Positions 56,206-64,000 of a stretch of 64,000 nt of DNA are shown here, one piece after another. Positions within the stretch are counted from its first letter, which is position 1. Every line of letters starts with the position of its first letter. The notes beneath the pieces are model-generated. The model was not told where the DNA came from. It worked only from the letters and a program-made list of their open reading frames with translations, and made no database searches. Both the position numbers and the translations under genes were made by a program. This DNA is from an uncultured Acetobacteraceae bacterium (GTDB lineage Bacteria > Pseudomonadota > Alphaproteobacteria > Acetobacterales > Acetobacteraceae), in NCBI GenBank assembly GCA_903895595.1, contig CAITUP010000141.1, positions 26,037-90,036 of the forward strand, written 5' to 3'.

Positions 56206-56871
56206 CTAAGCTGCCGTGCGTAACCCCGGCGGCCCGGTCGCCGCCCGAATGAACGAGGGCGAAAAAAGATCCAACGGTAACGTCTTGCCGGGATAAAGCG
56301 CACGGTATGCCCCGTACGACTGGCGCTCGATCGTTTCCATCGACAGAGTCACGACGTTGCCGCCCGTCTCGCCGATCGTATCGCTCAGCTCCCGCCACAG
56401 CGGGAAATCCAGCCCGATCCCCAAATCGCGGCAGATATCCGCGAGCACCGCCCCAACCGGCCGGTGCCTTAGCATGGCTGCGATTTCCTCCGCCGTCGGC
56501 ATGCGGTCGTCATCGCACAGCCGCGTCGCGCGGCACCCCGCTTCCCGAGGCTTCTGCTCACGCACTACCGACGCCACCGCCGCCACCGCGTCCCGTTTCC
56601 GCTGGGGTCGCAGCAACCGTTCCTCCAGCGCCGCGGCGATTTGCAGCCCGCGCAGAACACGAGCAACGATCGAGGCCAGGGTGATCGGTCCGAAGCCCAT
56701 TGCGAGCCTGGGGTCCAGATTGGGCTGGCGCAGCGCGTCCAGCAATTGCTGCCCGTAAACGATCAGTGCTCGGACAAGAACCAGGACTCGCCCCGAACCG
56801 CCAGCGTCGTTCGCCCGATCCGGTGAGGGATCTGCCTGCGTCGGCCGGTCGGTGGTGAGCACGTCGGACAT
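56206..56871 (-). CDS. Hypothetical protein
   Basis: 221 residues from ATG 56871 (MSDVLTTDRPTQ). The first ~30 residues are polar, then a long helical stretch (RVLVLVRALIVYGQQLLDAL, SIVARVLRGLQIAAALEERL) and a C-terminal region with TAEEIAAMLRHRPVGAVLAD. It resembles no family that I know. A good sigma-70-like promoter sits directly upstream, so that the transcript would begin at or near the ATG. Confidence 0.6.
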   Translation of the reverse strand: MSDVLTTDRPTQADPSPDRANDAGGSGRVLVLVRALIVYGQQLLDALRQPNLDPRLAMGFGPITLASIVARVLRGLQIAAALEERLLRPQRKRDAVAAVASVVREQKPREAGCRATRLCDDDRMPTAEEIAAMLRHRPVGAVLADICRDLGIGLDFPLWRELSDTIGETGGNVVTLSMETIERQSYGAYRALYPGKTLPLDLFSPSFIRAATGPPGLRTAA

Positions 56872-56875
56872 GAAC

Positions 56876-56906
56876 ATATAATGAACATGAAAAATTCCCA
56901 TGTCAA
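56876..56906 (-). promoter_or_regulatory. Sigma-70-type promoter, possibly for a leaderless mRNA
   Basis: On the minus strand TTGACA (56906-56901) is followed after 17-19 nt by CATTAT/ATTATA/TTATAT (56883-56876). The direct repeat ATGTTCAT...ATGTTCAT spans the -10 and the start ATG 56871. A transcription start 6-9 nt after the -10 falls on the ATG itself. AT content is far higher than the surroundings. Confidence 0.6.
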
Positions 56907-57033
56907 GCAAAATAGTCCGCATCGCGGTGCTCGTGCCTGTCGCGGCATCCAACCTCCCCGCCCTCCGCGGCTTTATCTTCCTCGGTGAACTCCGCGCGAA
57001 ACAGCGGTCGTCAAAACCGCACCGACGTCCCCC

Positions 57034-59550
57034 TCAAGCCACCCGCCGAACCGATCCCTCATCCGGATAACGCGTCGTCGAAACAACGGTCAGCACAATA
57101 TCCACCGCCCCCACACCCAAGCCGAACAGTTCGCCGGGCACAGCAGCATCCCCATCCGTCCAAACATGCCCCAAATCCGGCTCGAACAAATGGAACCCAT
57201 CCCGCCCCGCCAAATCCTCGGCCGGCACCACCGCATGATGCGCCCCGCGCAAAACCGCGACCCCGGAAACCGCCACACCCAGGCATCTCGCATCGCGCGC
57301 CAGCCCCAACTCCTGCGGCACCCCGGCGCGGGAGGCAATCCGCACCGTCTCCGGCCGCCCCGCCAAAGCGAACACATGACTGTCGCCGCTGACCCGCACC
57401 GGATCGACCCGCACGCCATCCACCAGCAGATGCAGATCGGGATCGTCCGTCAGCGGCCCGGTCCAGTGCCGCCCCGCGCGGTCGAGGATCCGCTGCCAAA
57501 CCGCATCCACGACCGGGCCGCCCGTCAGCACCGGGGCATAAGGCGGTTTCGCCGGCTGATCCCAGCCGCTGTTGGCGTTCTGAAACAACCAACGGTTGCC
57601 GTCGTCGCGGTAACTCTCGGCCGGCACGCCGTTCGCCAGCAGCACATCGTGCGCGTCCAGCTCCAGATGATACACCGTCACCTCCTGCGCGCGGTCGTCC
57701 CACAGGATGGAGCGGTGATTCACCAGGAATTCCGCCGGGATCAGCACATCGTCCAGATATAGCGCGTGCCCCTTGGTGATGTGCAGATCGCGGTGAGGCA
57801 GATTGTCGCCCAGCGCGCCCTTCCGCACGATGACCGGAGTCGCGGCCGAGCGCCGGCCGCGCGTCGCCAGCGCCTTGCCGTGCCCGATCCAGCACAAAGG
57901 ACGCCGCCCGCCGCTCGCGGTGACGATCGTGTCGCCGATCCGCAACGTTTCGACCTCGACCTCTCCTTTATCGGTGCGGATCAGCGTGCCCGGCAGGAAG
58001 CAGGGGGCCTCGACGACGAAATTGCTGCCGAGCGTGAAGGATGGCGTGGCGGTGCCCGCGTTGGTGAAGTGGGTGAATTTGAACGTCCCGCCGCCCGCCA
58101 AGGGCGCCGACAAAGTACCGCCCGCCAGCACGACCGACCCGCCCGCCTGAAAGCTGACTCCGGGAAGGATGATTTTATCCCCCCCGCTGAAGCCGGAGAT
58201 AGTGTTGGCGAGCGTGGTGCCGGTGGGATTGTTCAGCCGCAGCACATCGTTGGTGCCGGAGAACTGGAAAATGTCTGTGGCATTCACGGACCCGGTTATC
58301 GTCAGGCTGGCCGCGGTGCCGATCGCGATCGTGGCGGCGCTGAGCCAGGTGTTGGACCCGCTCGCGGTCCAATTCGCACCGGCGTCGACCGTCACCGTTC
58401 CGAAGTTCCTGTATTGGGAGATCGTGCCGGCACTGGTGCCCGCCAGTTCCAGCGTGTTGGTCGCAGCCGTGTTGCTTTCGCCGGCGATGGTGCCGGTGAA
58501 CACCGCGCCGGGATCGGCGATCACGCGGTTGCCGCCATGGCCGCTTATCCCGCCGGTGAAAGCCACGGCCGTGCCGGTGGTCCCATACGAACTGACAATG
58601 GTCCCGGCATTGTGCACCGTGCCGGTGTCCATCGAGACGCCGATTTGGCCGTAAATCCGTGCCACGGCCCCCAGATTGTTGACCACGCCTAAGTAAAGGC
58701 CCCCGCTGGACGCGAACTGCACACCGTATGAAGCCGCTGTGGCGGGCGCGGTGGCGCCGATGGTGCCATAGTTGGTGAGGGTGCCGCCAAAGAACGCAAT
58801 TGCGCCCAGGGCTACGCCCGTAATTTTGGCACCCGTCGCGCCGCTGCCGCCGTTGATCAGAGAGCCGTTACTTATGAGCTCGACGCCGATGCTGCTGACC
58901 GATGTCGAATCGGAGATTGTGCCGTAATTGAACACCGCACTCGACGAGGTCGTATCAAGGCCACCACTGAGAATGATTCCAACATAGCCCTGGATCGACG
59001 CGGTGGTGTTCGTGGCCGAACCGTTTGTCACCGTACCGCCGCGGTTCAGATAAACGCCCTGCCCGCTGCCGGCGCCGGCGATGCTGCCGAGATTGGCGAC
59101 CACCGCGTGCGAGCCGGCGATCCTGATCCCTATGTGCCCCTGAATCAGGCCGGTCGTCGCGTTGGTCACCTGTCCCGTCGTATTCAGGGTGACGCCGAAT
59201 CCGTTTAGCGTGCTACCGGAGACGGTCCCCGCGTTGGATACCGATGCGGGCACCGCTGCGACGCCAGCGCTACCGTAGTTATGCACGCCGATATACAGCG
59301 CGGCGGTCCCCACGATCGATGCGCTTGCGCTGTTGACGACCGTGCCGCCCTGCAGAAGCTCGATGCCGAACTTGTCGGTCGCGAGGCCGACCTTCCCCGC
59401 ATTGGTAACCGTCCACGCGGTCCCGAGGGGGCCGATAAGCGAGGCCGTCGTGCCGCCCGAAAGCGTGACGCCGGACAGGATCGTGACCGGGTTGTCCCCG
59501 CTCGCCAGCGTGACGGTCGCGGCAGTTGATGTGGAGATCGTTCGGCTCAT
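57034..59550 (-). CDS. Beta-helix protein with C-terminal Hint domain
   Basis: 838 residues. Residues ~1-500 are Gly/Ala/Thr/Ser/Asn-rich repeats (VTNAGKVGLAT, VSNAGTVSGSTLNGFGVTLN, FNYGTISDS, LTNYGTIGA, VHNAGTIVSS), as in passenger domains of autotransporter-like adhesins. A Hint module starts at Cys517 (CFLPGTLIRTDKGEVEVETL, IGDTIVTASGGRRPLCWIGH) with HRDLHITKGHALYL. Hint modules self-cleave peptide bonds in hedgehog and inteins; this bacterial subtype is common on surface proteins. There is no signal peptide, so type I export is likely. Confidence 0.85.
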   Translation of the reverse strand: MSRTISTSTAATVTLASGDNPVTILSGVTLSGGTTASLIGPLGTAWTVTNAGKVGLATDKFGIELLQGGTVVNSASASIVGTAALYIGVHNYGSAGVAAVPASVSNAGTVSGSTLNGFGVTLNTTGQVTNATTGLIQGHIGIRIAGSHAVVANLGSIAGAGSGQGVYLNRGGTVTNGSATNTTASIQGYVGIILSGGLDTTSSSAVFNYGTISDSTSVSSIGVELISNGSLINGGSGATGAKITGVALGAIAFFGGTLTNYGTIGATAPATAASYGVQFASSGGLYLGVVNNLGAVARIYGQIGVSMDTGTVHNAGTIVSSYGTTGTAVAFTGGISGHGGNRVIADPGAVFTGTIAGESNTAATNTLELAGTSAGTISQYRNFGTVTVDAGANWTASGSNTWLSAATIAIGTAASLTITGSVNATDIFQFSGTNDVLRLNNPTGTTLANTISGFSGGDKIILPGVSFQAGGSVVLAGGTLSAPLAGGGTFKFTHFTNAGTATPSFTLGSNFVVEAPCFLPGTLIRTDKGEVEVETLRIGDTIVTASGGRRPLCWIGHGKALATRGRRSAATPVIVRKGALGDNLPHRDLHITKGHALYLDDVLIPAEFLVNHRSILWDDRAQEVTVYHLELDAHDVLLANGVPAESYRDDGNRWLFQNANSGWDQPAKPPYAPVLTGGPVVDAVWQRILDRAGRHWTGPLTDDPDLHLLVDGVRVDPVRVSGDSHVFALAGRPETVRIASRAGVPQELGLARDARCLGVAVSGVAVLRGAHHAVVPAEDLAGRDGFHLFEPDLGHVWTDGDAAVPGELFGLGVGAVDIVLTVVSTTRYPDEGSVRRVA

Positions 59551-59704
59551 CGGCGGCTCCGCCAGCTATATTTTTTGAGATTTTTATCAATTCCGATGAG
59601 CTTAAACGGGACCTGCGCCTCCGGCTAGGGGTTGTCGATTGATCATTACAAAAACCGACTCGGGGGACGACGACCGCGTCTCGCCATCGGCCGAAGCGAC
59701 GCCG

Positions 59705-60598
59705 TCACGGACAGGTCTCGGGACTCCCTTGCCCGTCCGGCCCGTACCACATCTTCCACGTTCCGTCGTTGAAGCAGCCGTTCGACCACATCCCCTCGTA
59801 AAGCCGGCCATCGGAGGCAAGCATCCGCCCATAGCCGTGGGCACGCGCGTTCAGGAATTGCCCCTGGTAATAATGCCCGTCCGCGAACGTCGCCTTTCCG
59901 GTACCGGTGCGGAGCCCCGCCGTGTAGTCGCCGACGTAAACCTCCTTTCCGTTGCCGTGCCGGTAAACGCCGTGACCGTGCCGCTTGTCGTTCAGGAAGT
60001 CGCCGTCGTAGCGATCGCCATTGGCTCAGGTCAGCGTGCCCTGACCCGATTGCTGGCCATTGGCCCAGTTCCCAGCATAACGCACCCCTTCCGGCCATGT
60101 CTGCACGCCGTACCCGGACTGCATCCCCATGGACCACTGCCCGTCGTATTTTGCCCCGTTGGCCCAGACCTTCACACCATGTCCGGACGCTTCGTTGTCG
60201 AACCAGCCGCCGTCGTAGCGGTTGCCGTCGGCCCACAGCTGGGTGCCGGTACCGTTCCGCTTTCCGCCCTTCATGTCGCCGGTATAAGTCTCGGCCCCGC
60301 CGCTGAAGCTGGTGGTCAGCGTGCCGCGGCCGGAGGCCTGCCCGCCGGGGCAAGGGCCGCTCCACGTCCAGATTTGCTGCACGGATGTGTTGTTGGACCA
60401 CACCATGCAGCCGCGATCGGTTGGGTAGAACCCGCGCGCCGCAGCGGGCTGCGCGGCCGCGACCGGCGGCGGAGGTTCCACGGGACGCGCGGTCTCGACC
60501 GGCGCGGGCGGCGGCGCGGGCGACGAACAGGCCGCGACCAAACCCACAAATCCCAGGACAACGAAAGCTCGATTCATCTCAGGCGTCCTCTTGTTCAT
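59705..60598 (-). pseudogene. MORN-repeat lipoprotein interrupted by an in-frame TGA
   Basis: ATG 60598 overlaps the stop of the upstream gene (ATGA). A lipoprotein signal (FVVLGFVGLVAACSS) and Pro-rich spacer precede MORN repeats such as YTGDMKGGKRNGTGTQLWAD and YDGGWFDNEASGHGVKVWAN. At codon 191 a TGA (60028-60026) stands where the repeat pattern expects TGG (LT-W-ANGDRYDG). The same frame continues with four more repeats (YDGDFLNDKRHGHGVYRHGN, YQGQFLNARAHGYGRML, YEGMWSNGCFNDGTW) to TGA 59707-59705. A 190-residue truncated product is the likely outcome unless TGA is read through. Confidence 0.8.
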
Positions 60599-61824
60599 TG
60601 CGCGATGTAGTGAATCGGGACGATTTTAACCGTTGCGTCCGCCAAGGAAAGCCTGGCGTACGCATTCGCGGTTTCCTTGTATGGCCGAGAACTGAACTGC
60701 AAATCCCGAATGGATTCGTTCAACCGGGTCGCCGTCGCGCTATCGCCGCGCCTTGTCGCGATATCGGCCAGCAGCCCGATGGCGGTCAGCCGTGTCGGAT
60801 CGATCGCCAGGGCTTCGCGGGCCATGTACTCCGAGGTCGCGCCATCGTCGCGCGCCAGCGCCGCCGAACCGCGGAGCATAAAGGCGGTGGATCGCAGGAA
60901 CCGAACCTCTTCGTCGCTCAACTGCACCGCCGCCCCTTCGGTCGTAACGGTCGACAGGACGGCCCGCGGGCCCAGCCAACCGCCCTGGTCCAGCAGCAAA
61001 TTCAAACGTTCGTCTGCCTTGTCCGGGTGCCCAAGGGCGATTTCGGTAAACGCGATATTCAAATTCAGGATGCAGAGCGTCGGTCCGTAATCGCCCGCCG
61101 GCAAACGGTCCAATCCGCGGAGAAAGGCCGCGTACGCCGCGGTAAGGTCGCCGCGGTTCATGTGGATCAACCCTTCCACGTTGTGCAGCCGCGCCAGCAG
61201 CGCGGATCGGCCCGGCGGCAGCGCCGTCGCCATTCGGTTGAATATGTCCAACGCATGCGCCGCATATCCGTCGTTGCCGGTACGATGCGCCTCGCTCATG
61301 AGGTACATCGCCGCCAGATAAGGATCGATCTGCGCGGCCCCGTCGATCACGGAACGCTTGATCAGGTTGACGACGGGTTCGTCGGCTTCCTGACGCATGA
61401 CCGCTTCGAATTGTGCGTTCAAAGCCGGGATCGAACGCTGGTTACCGGCGACCAGCACCGCCGGCTTGTTGCCTTCCGTGAACAGGGCGATTTTCAGGTT
61501 GTTCGGTGTTCGGAACAGCGCCCCGGACAATGCGGTCGTCAACGCCTCGCCGCCGAGCGCGTCGGCGATCGTCTGGATCGAGGTCTTATCGTTGGATGGC
61601 CGTATGTGCGGGCGCGCGATCAACGAACGCAGGCTCGACATTTGGTCGAGCTCGTTTGTCACCACCGCCTCAATGAACGCGGGGGTCAGGCTCGGCACCG
61701 TGCCCCCGCCCGGTGCGACAACCTGCACAACCATGGACTTCGGATTTTCATAGGTATCGAGCGCGACGCCGCCGAACGCGAGAAGAAAAGTGTAGAAAAG
61801 CGTGACAAGGTCCATGGACGGCAT
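60595..61824 (-). CDS. Hypothetical TPR-like protein with N-terminal membrane segment
   Basis: 409 residues. A hydrophobic N-terminus (MDLVTLFYTFLLAFGGVAL) may be a membrane anchor. The middle (IEAVVTNELDQMSSLRSLI, ALFRTPNNLKIALFTEGNKP) is unrecognised. Residues ~190-380 show helical pairs spaced like TPRs (LHNVEGLIHMNRGDLTAAYA, LNLNIAFTEIALGHPDKADE, LRGSAALARDDGATSEYMAR). It is translationally coupled to the MORN gene. It might be a scaffold in an envelope complex; this is inference. Confidence 0.65.
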   Translation of the reverse strand: MPSMDLVTLFYTFLLAFGGVALDTYENPKSMVVQVVAPGGGTVPSLTPAFIEAVVTNELDQMSSLRSLIARPHIRPSNDKTSIQTIADALGGEALTTALSGALFRTPNNLKIALFTEGNKPAVLVAGNQRSIPALNAQFEAVMRQEADEPVVNLIKRSVIDGAAQIDPYLAAMYLMSEAHRTGNDGYAAHALDIFNRMATALPPGRSALLARLHNVEGLIHMNRGDLTAAYAAFLRGLDRLPAGDYGPTLCILNLNIAFTEIALGHPDKADERLNLLLDQGGWLGPRAVLSTVTTEGAAVQLSDEEVRFLRSTAFMLRGSAALARDDGATSEYMAREALAIDPTRLTAIGLLADIATRRGDSATATRLNESIRDLQFSSRPYKETANAYARLSLADATVKIVPIHYIAQ

Positions 61825-61998
61825 TCCCTAAGCTGGTGGGCCATTGTAACGCGGCCTGCCCCCGGATTGCCACGCCTATCGCCGCCTTCCCAATTCGCGA
61901 AACGGAAGGTTCGCAAATTGCGAAATATCGCCCGTTTTGCGAGGGTAGCGCCGCGCTTGGAATCATCTATCTCATTGTAATATCGCAGTTTATCGACC

Positions 61999-62014
61999 TG
62001 GTACACCGGATGCA
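61999..62014 (+). promoter_or_regulatory. Candidate sigma-54 promoter of the PEP-CTERM gene
   Basis: TGGTACACCGGATGCA has GG at 62000-62001 and GC at 62012-62013, exactly 10 nt apart as the -24/-12 elements require (consensus TGGCAC-N5-TTGCA, two mismatches). A start near 62025 would place a hairpin (CCGAAG 62024-62029 / CTTCGG 62040-62045) at the head of the leader. PEP-CTERM genes in other bacteria are often sigma-54 controlled. Confidence 0.45.
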
Positions 62015-62061
62015 ATGACAGAGCCGAAGGATTTTCACTCTTCGGACAGGAACTTTGCACC

Positions 62062-62790
62062 ATGGCACGTTCGCCCCTTTTGACCGGACGGTTCGGCTTT
62101 TCCCCCATGAAATCGGGTCTTTTCGCGGCGCTCATTCTGCTTGTCGTGTTGATGACGCCCGGTGCGACGGCCGCCGGTCCATCCAGCAGCCTGCCGCCGA
62201 CCGGACCGGTGATCCTCGATCTCAACGGCACGCTGATCCCGCATTCGTATAAGCTTTATACCGCCAGTTTCGTGGCAACCAGCGCCGCGACCAACCTGAG
62301 CTTCGCGTTCCGCGACGACCCCGCCTTCCTGGAACTTTCCAGCGTTTCGGTGACGACCGGCAGTGGATCGAATCTCGTCTCCAACGGCAATTTTGCCTCG
62401 GGAACGATCGGTGCTTCGGCGCCGAACGGCTGGACCTATCTGAACCAGTTCGGTGCGACCTTCAGCGGTGCGCTCACCAGCGGGTGCGGCGTCGCTTCGG
62501 CGAACTGTTACTATGACGGATCGGTGCAGGCGTACGACGTCATCACCCAGGTGATCGCGACCAAAATCGGATCGACTTATAACGTCGCCTTCGATCTTAA
62601 CGAAACCGGCAGCCTGACGACATTTTCGCGCCTCAGCACGAACGGCAACATAAACACGACCGCCGGCAACGGTGTCGATCTCCTGGTTTACGCGGGCGCG
62701 GTGCCCAAAGTGGCCGAGCCTTCTTCGCTCGCGGTGCTGTTTGTTGGCCTCGCCGGGCTCGCCTGGATAACACGTCGCCAACGCCGCTAG
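62062..62790 (+). CDS. PEP-CTERM sorting-domain protein
   Basis: 242 residues. A signal peptide (SGLFAALILLVVLMTPGATA) precedes a Ser/Thr/Asn-rich beta domain (VSVTTGSGSNLVSNGNFASG; NGWTYLNQFGATFSGALTSG) like the DUF642/choice-of-anchor type. The C-terminus is a PEP-CTERM anchor: VAEPSSLAVLFVGLAGLAWI then TRRQRR. Exosortase (EpsH) would cleave it and pass it to the envelope or exopolysaccharide. ATG 62062 has ACAGGA upstream. No exosortase gene is within the window. Confidence 0.88.
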   Translation: MARSPLLTGRFGFSPMKSGLFAALILLVVLMTPGATAAGPSSSLPPTGPVILDLNGTLIPHSYKLYTASFVATSAATNLSFAFRDDPAFLELSSVSVTTGSGSNLVSNGNFASGTIGASAPNGWTYLNQFGATFSGALTSGCGVASANCYYDGSVQAYDVITQVIATKIGSTYNVAFDLNETGSLTTFSRLSTNGNINTTAGNGVDLLVYAGAVPKVAEPSSLAVLFVGLAGLAWITRRQRR

Positions 62791-63722
62791 GGTTGCACGG
62801 CGGAGCCCTTGCCGCTGATGGGAAAGGTGCGAACGATAAGGCCTTCCAAGGCCGCCTGGGCAAGCGTGGGAAACGATTCCCGCATCAAAGCCTGACGAAT
62901 GCGGGCCTGAACGGCCGCGAAGGGCAGCTTCGGTCCCTGACGGTGCCCGTCGGCCCGCACGATGAACCAGGCGTCGTCCACTTTCAGCGGCCGCGCCGTG
63001 GTTTGGCCGGGTGCCAACGTAAAGGCCACCGCCGCGATCTCCGCCGTCAGCGCATCCCGTTGCACGAAACCGAGGTTTCCGCCCGCGCTCGCCGATCCAT
63101 CCCGGCTTGCACGCCTGGCGACGGTTTCGAACACGGCGCCGCCGGCCAGTTCGGTCAGGATAGCCTGCGCTTCGTTTTCGGTATCGACAACGATGATGGA
63201 GATTTCTACCTCTTCGGGACCGGGCTTCTCGGCGTAATCCTTCTGGTACCGCTCCAAAACCATGGCCTCGGTGAGGTTCGCGCTCGCTTCCGCGACCAGC
63301 TCGGCTTCGGCCACCGCGTTATCGTAGGCCAGCTTGGCGCGCCCTTGGACCGCGGGCTGCTCATCCAGTCCCCGACGCTGCGCGCGGACCGCCAGCGCCT
63401 GGATTTGCGTCAGTTGCGTCAGAATCATGGTATATACCCTGTCGAAGGGTAACGCCCGGGTCGCGCGCGGCAGCACACGGATCGAATCGCCGACCTGGCC
63501 AAGCGTGATGGTCCGTCCTTCGACTTCCGCGACGACCGTGGCGGCGGGGGCGCTGGTCAACAGGGACATGCCATAATCCGGCGACACGGTGTCGAATTGC
63601 GGTTTCGACAGGTCCAGCGCTTGCGCCGGAGACCGCGCGACGGGTGCTGACTGCGCCCAAGCCATTGCCGGCGACAACACGCAGGCCAGACCCAAAAACA
63701 CGCGCGCCGCTGTCGATTTCAT
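62787..63722 (-). CDS. Exported parvulin-type peptidyl-prolyl isomerase
   Basis: 311 residues. Signal peptide STAARVFLGLACVLSPAMAWA. A SurA-like N-terminal helical domain (residues ~60-160) precedes a PpiC/parvulin domain at ~165-260 (FETVARRASRDGSASAGGNL, GFVQRDALTAEIAAVAFTL). It may fold exported proteins or act in exopolysaccharide/exosortase systems, where EpsD-type isomerases occur. It is convergent with the PEP-CTERM gene by 4 nt. The association is suggestive only. Confidence 0.8.
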   Translation of the reverse strand: MKSTAARVFLGLACVLSPAMAWAQSAPVARSPAQALDLSKPQFDTVSPDYGMSLLTSAPAATVVAEVEGRTITLGQVGDSIRVLPRATRALPFDRVYTMILTQLTQIQALAVRAQRRGLDEQPAVQGRAKLAYDNAVAEAELVAEASANLTEAMVLERYQKDYAEKPGPEEVEISIIVVDTENEAQAILTELAGGAVFETVARRASRDGSASAGGNLGFVQRDALTAEIAAVAFTLAPGQTTARPLKVDDAWFIVRADGHRQGPKLPFAAVQARIRQALMRESFPTLAQAALEGLIVRTFPISGKGSAVQP

Positions 63723-63737
63723 GATGGATGCCTTCTA

Positions 63738-63906
63738 ATACCAACCGAACTAACCATTGACGCACTGGAATTCGCCACGTCGTCATGCTGACGAAGGTCA
63801 GCATCCACGATTTTCTTGGAAGCGGCCAGCAAGTCGTGGATGCCGACCTTCGTCGGCATGACGATTTACCACGCGCCGATGTGTCACTGGTTAGGTCCGT
63901 TGGTAT
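63738..63906. repeat. 169-bp imperfect palindromic element
   Basis: The ends ATACCAACCGAACTAACCA (63738-63756) and TGGTTAGGTCCGTTGGTAT (63888-63906) are inverted copies. Inside, 63781-63810 and 63834-63863 are 30-nt inverted copies (28 of 30 match), each with its own GACGAAGGTC hairpin. The whole could fold into one long stem. There is no coding frame. It resembles a non-autonomous MITE or REP-type cassette. It lies upstream of the isomerase gene. Confidence 0.7.
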
Positions 63907-63962
63907 CAGGGCAATCGCTTGAAGGTCCCCGGACCACTGCATTGGGGCATTGGCCTACCCAA

Positions 63963-64000
63963 CCCGTCATCCCGGGCTTGTCCCGGGGACCAGGACAAGC
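63963..64000. repeat. Partial palindromic repeat at the window edge
   Basis: CCCGTCATCCCGGGCTTGTC followed by CCGGGGACC contains CCCGGG twice around CTTGT (63971-63987). The GTCATCCCGGGCTTGTCCCGGG pattern looks like another dispersed intergenic repeat, cut by the end of the window. Confidence 0.5.

Noticed and set aside
1..64000. tRNA genes, CRISPR arrays, riboswitches and complete insertion sequences
   Set aside because: No cloverleaf with a TTC-rich T-arm, no regularly spaced direct repeats and no transposase gene were seen by eye; tRNAscan-SE, CRISPRCasFinder and Infernal/Rfam would be decisive.

Overview
The window is GC-rich chromosomal DNA from an alphaproteobacterium. The best guess is Rhodospirillales, close to Acetobacteraceae. 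The signs are the yqeY-dnaG-rpoD block, a ChvI/ChvG-type two-component pair, a class I lysyl-tRNA synthetase, a DUF3035-type lipoprotein and a secreted protein with a Hint domain. The family assignment is inference from gene content only. I see no tRNA, rRNA, CRISPR array, intact insertion sequence or replication origin.

Layout. 1-1903: end of a luciferase-like oxidoreductase, an alpha/beta hydrolase with an odd active site, and a DsbA-like thioredoxin. 1920-8493: ribA, an OmpR-type regulator, a HugZ-like protein, a repetitive beta-roll protein and chvI-chvG. 8976-13906: rpoD, dnaG, yqeY and an exported carbonic-anhydrase-like protein. 14056-20886: carA and carB separated by a small unknown gene and an AAA ATPase with its own palindromic control site, then greA. 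20985-25561: threonine dehydratase, the sulfate-activation pair cysD-cysNC and a uracil-DNA glycosylase-family protein. 25580-29465: dnaJ, dnaK and grpE. 29524-33480: an accessory stretch with a Cys-rich secreted peptide, an HTH protein, a truncated DUF6516-like gene, small membrane proteins, a truncated hydrolase and a MntA/HepT pair whose toxin gene is broken.

33531-45091 is a redox and CoA-metabolism region. It holds luciferase-like oxidoreductases, two CaiB/BaiF CoA-transferases, an ABC exporter, an amidohydrolase and a compact coenzyme F420 operon (cofE-cofD-cofC). Directly upstream lies a gene very like F420-dependent glucose-6-phosphate dehydrogenase. Together these suggest that the cell makes F420, reduces it with glucose-6-phosphate and spends it through luciferase-like enzymes. 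FO synthase (cofG/cofH) is not in the window.

45994-51850: class I lysS overlaps an MprF-like flippase gene whose synthetase half is short, followed by rmuC and a double cold-shock-domain protein. 52044-56871: unknown proteins, a lipoprotein, a CBS-domain protein and another luciferase-like enzyme. 57034-63722: envelope and export genes, namely a Hint-domain beta-helix protein, a MORN-repeat lipoprotein broken by an in-frame TGA, a TPR-like protein, a PEP-CTERM protein behind a candidate sigma-54 promoter, and a parvulin-type isomerase.

Two families of palindromic intergenic repeats recur: a REP-like element with core ATGGTCGGG...CCCGACCAT, and a 169-bp imperfect palindrome near the right edge. 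Most neighbouring genes overlap by 1-4 nt, so translational coupling is the rule here.
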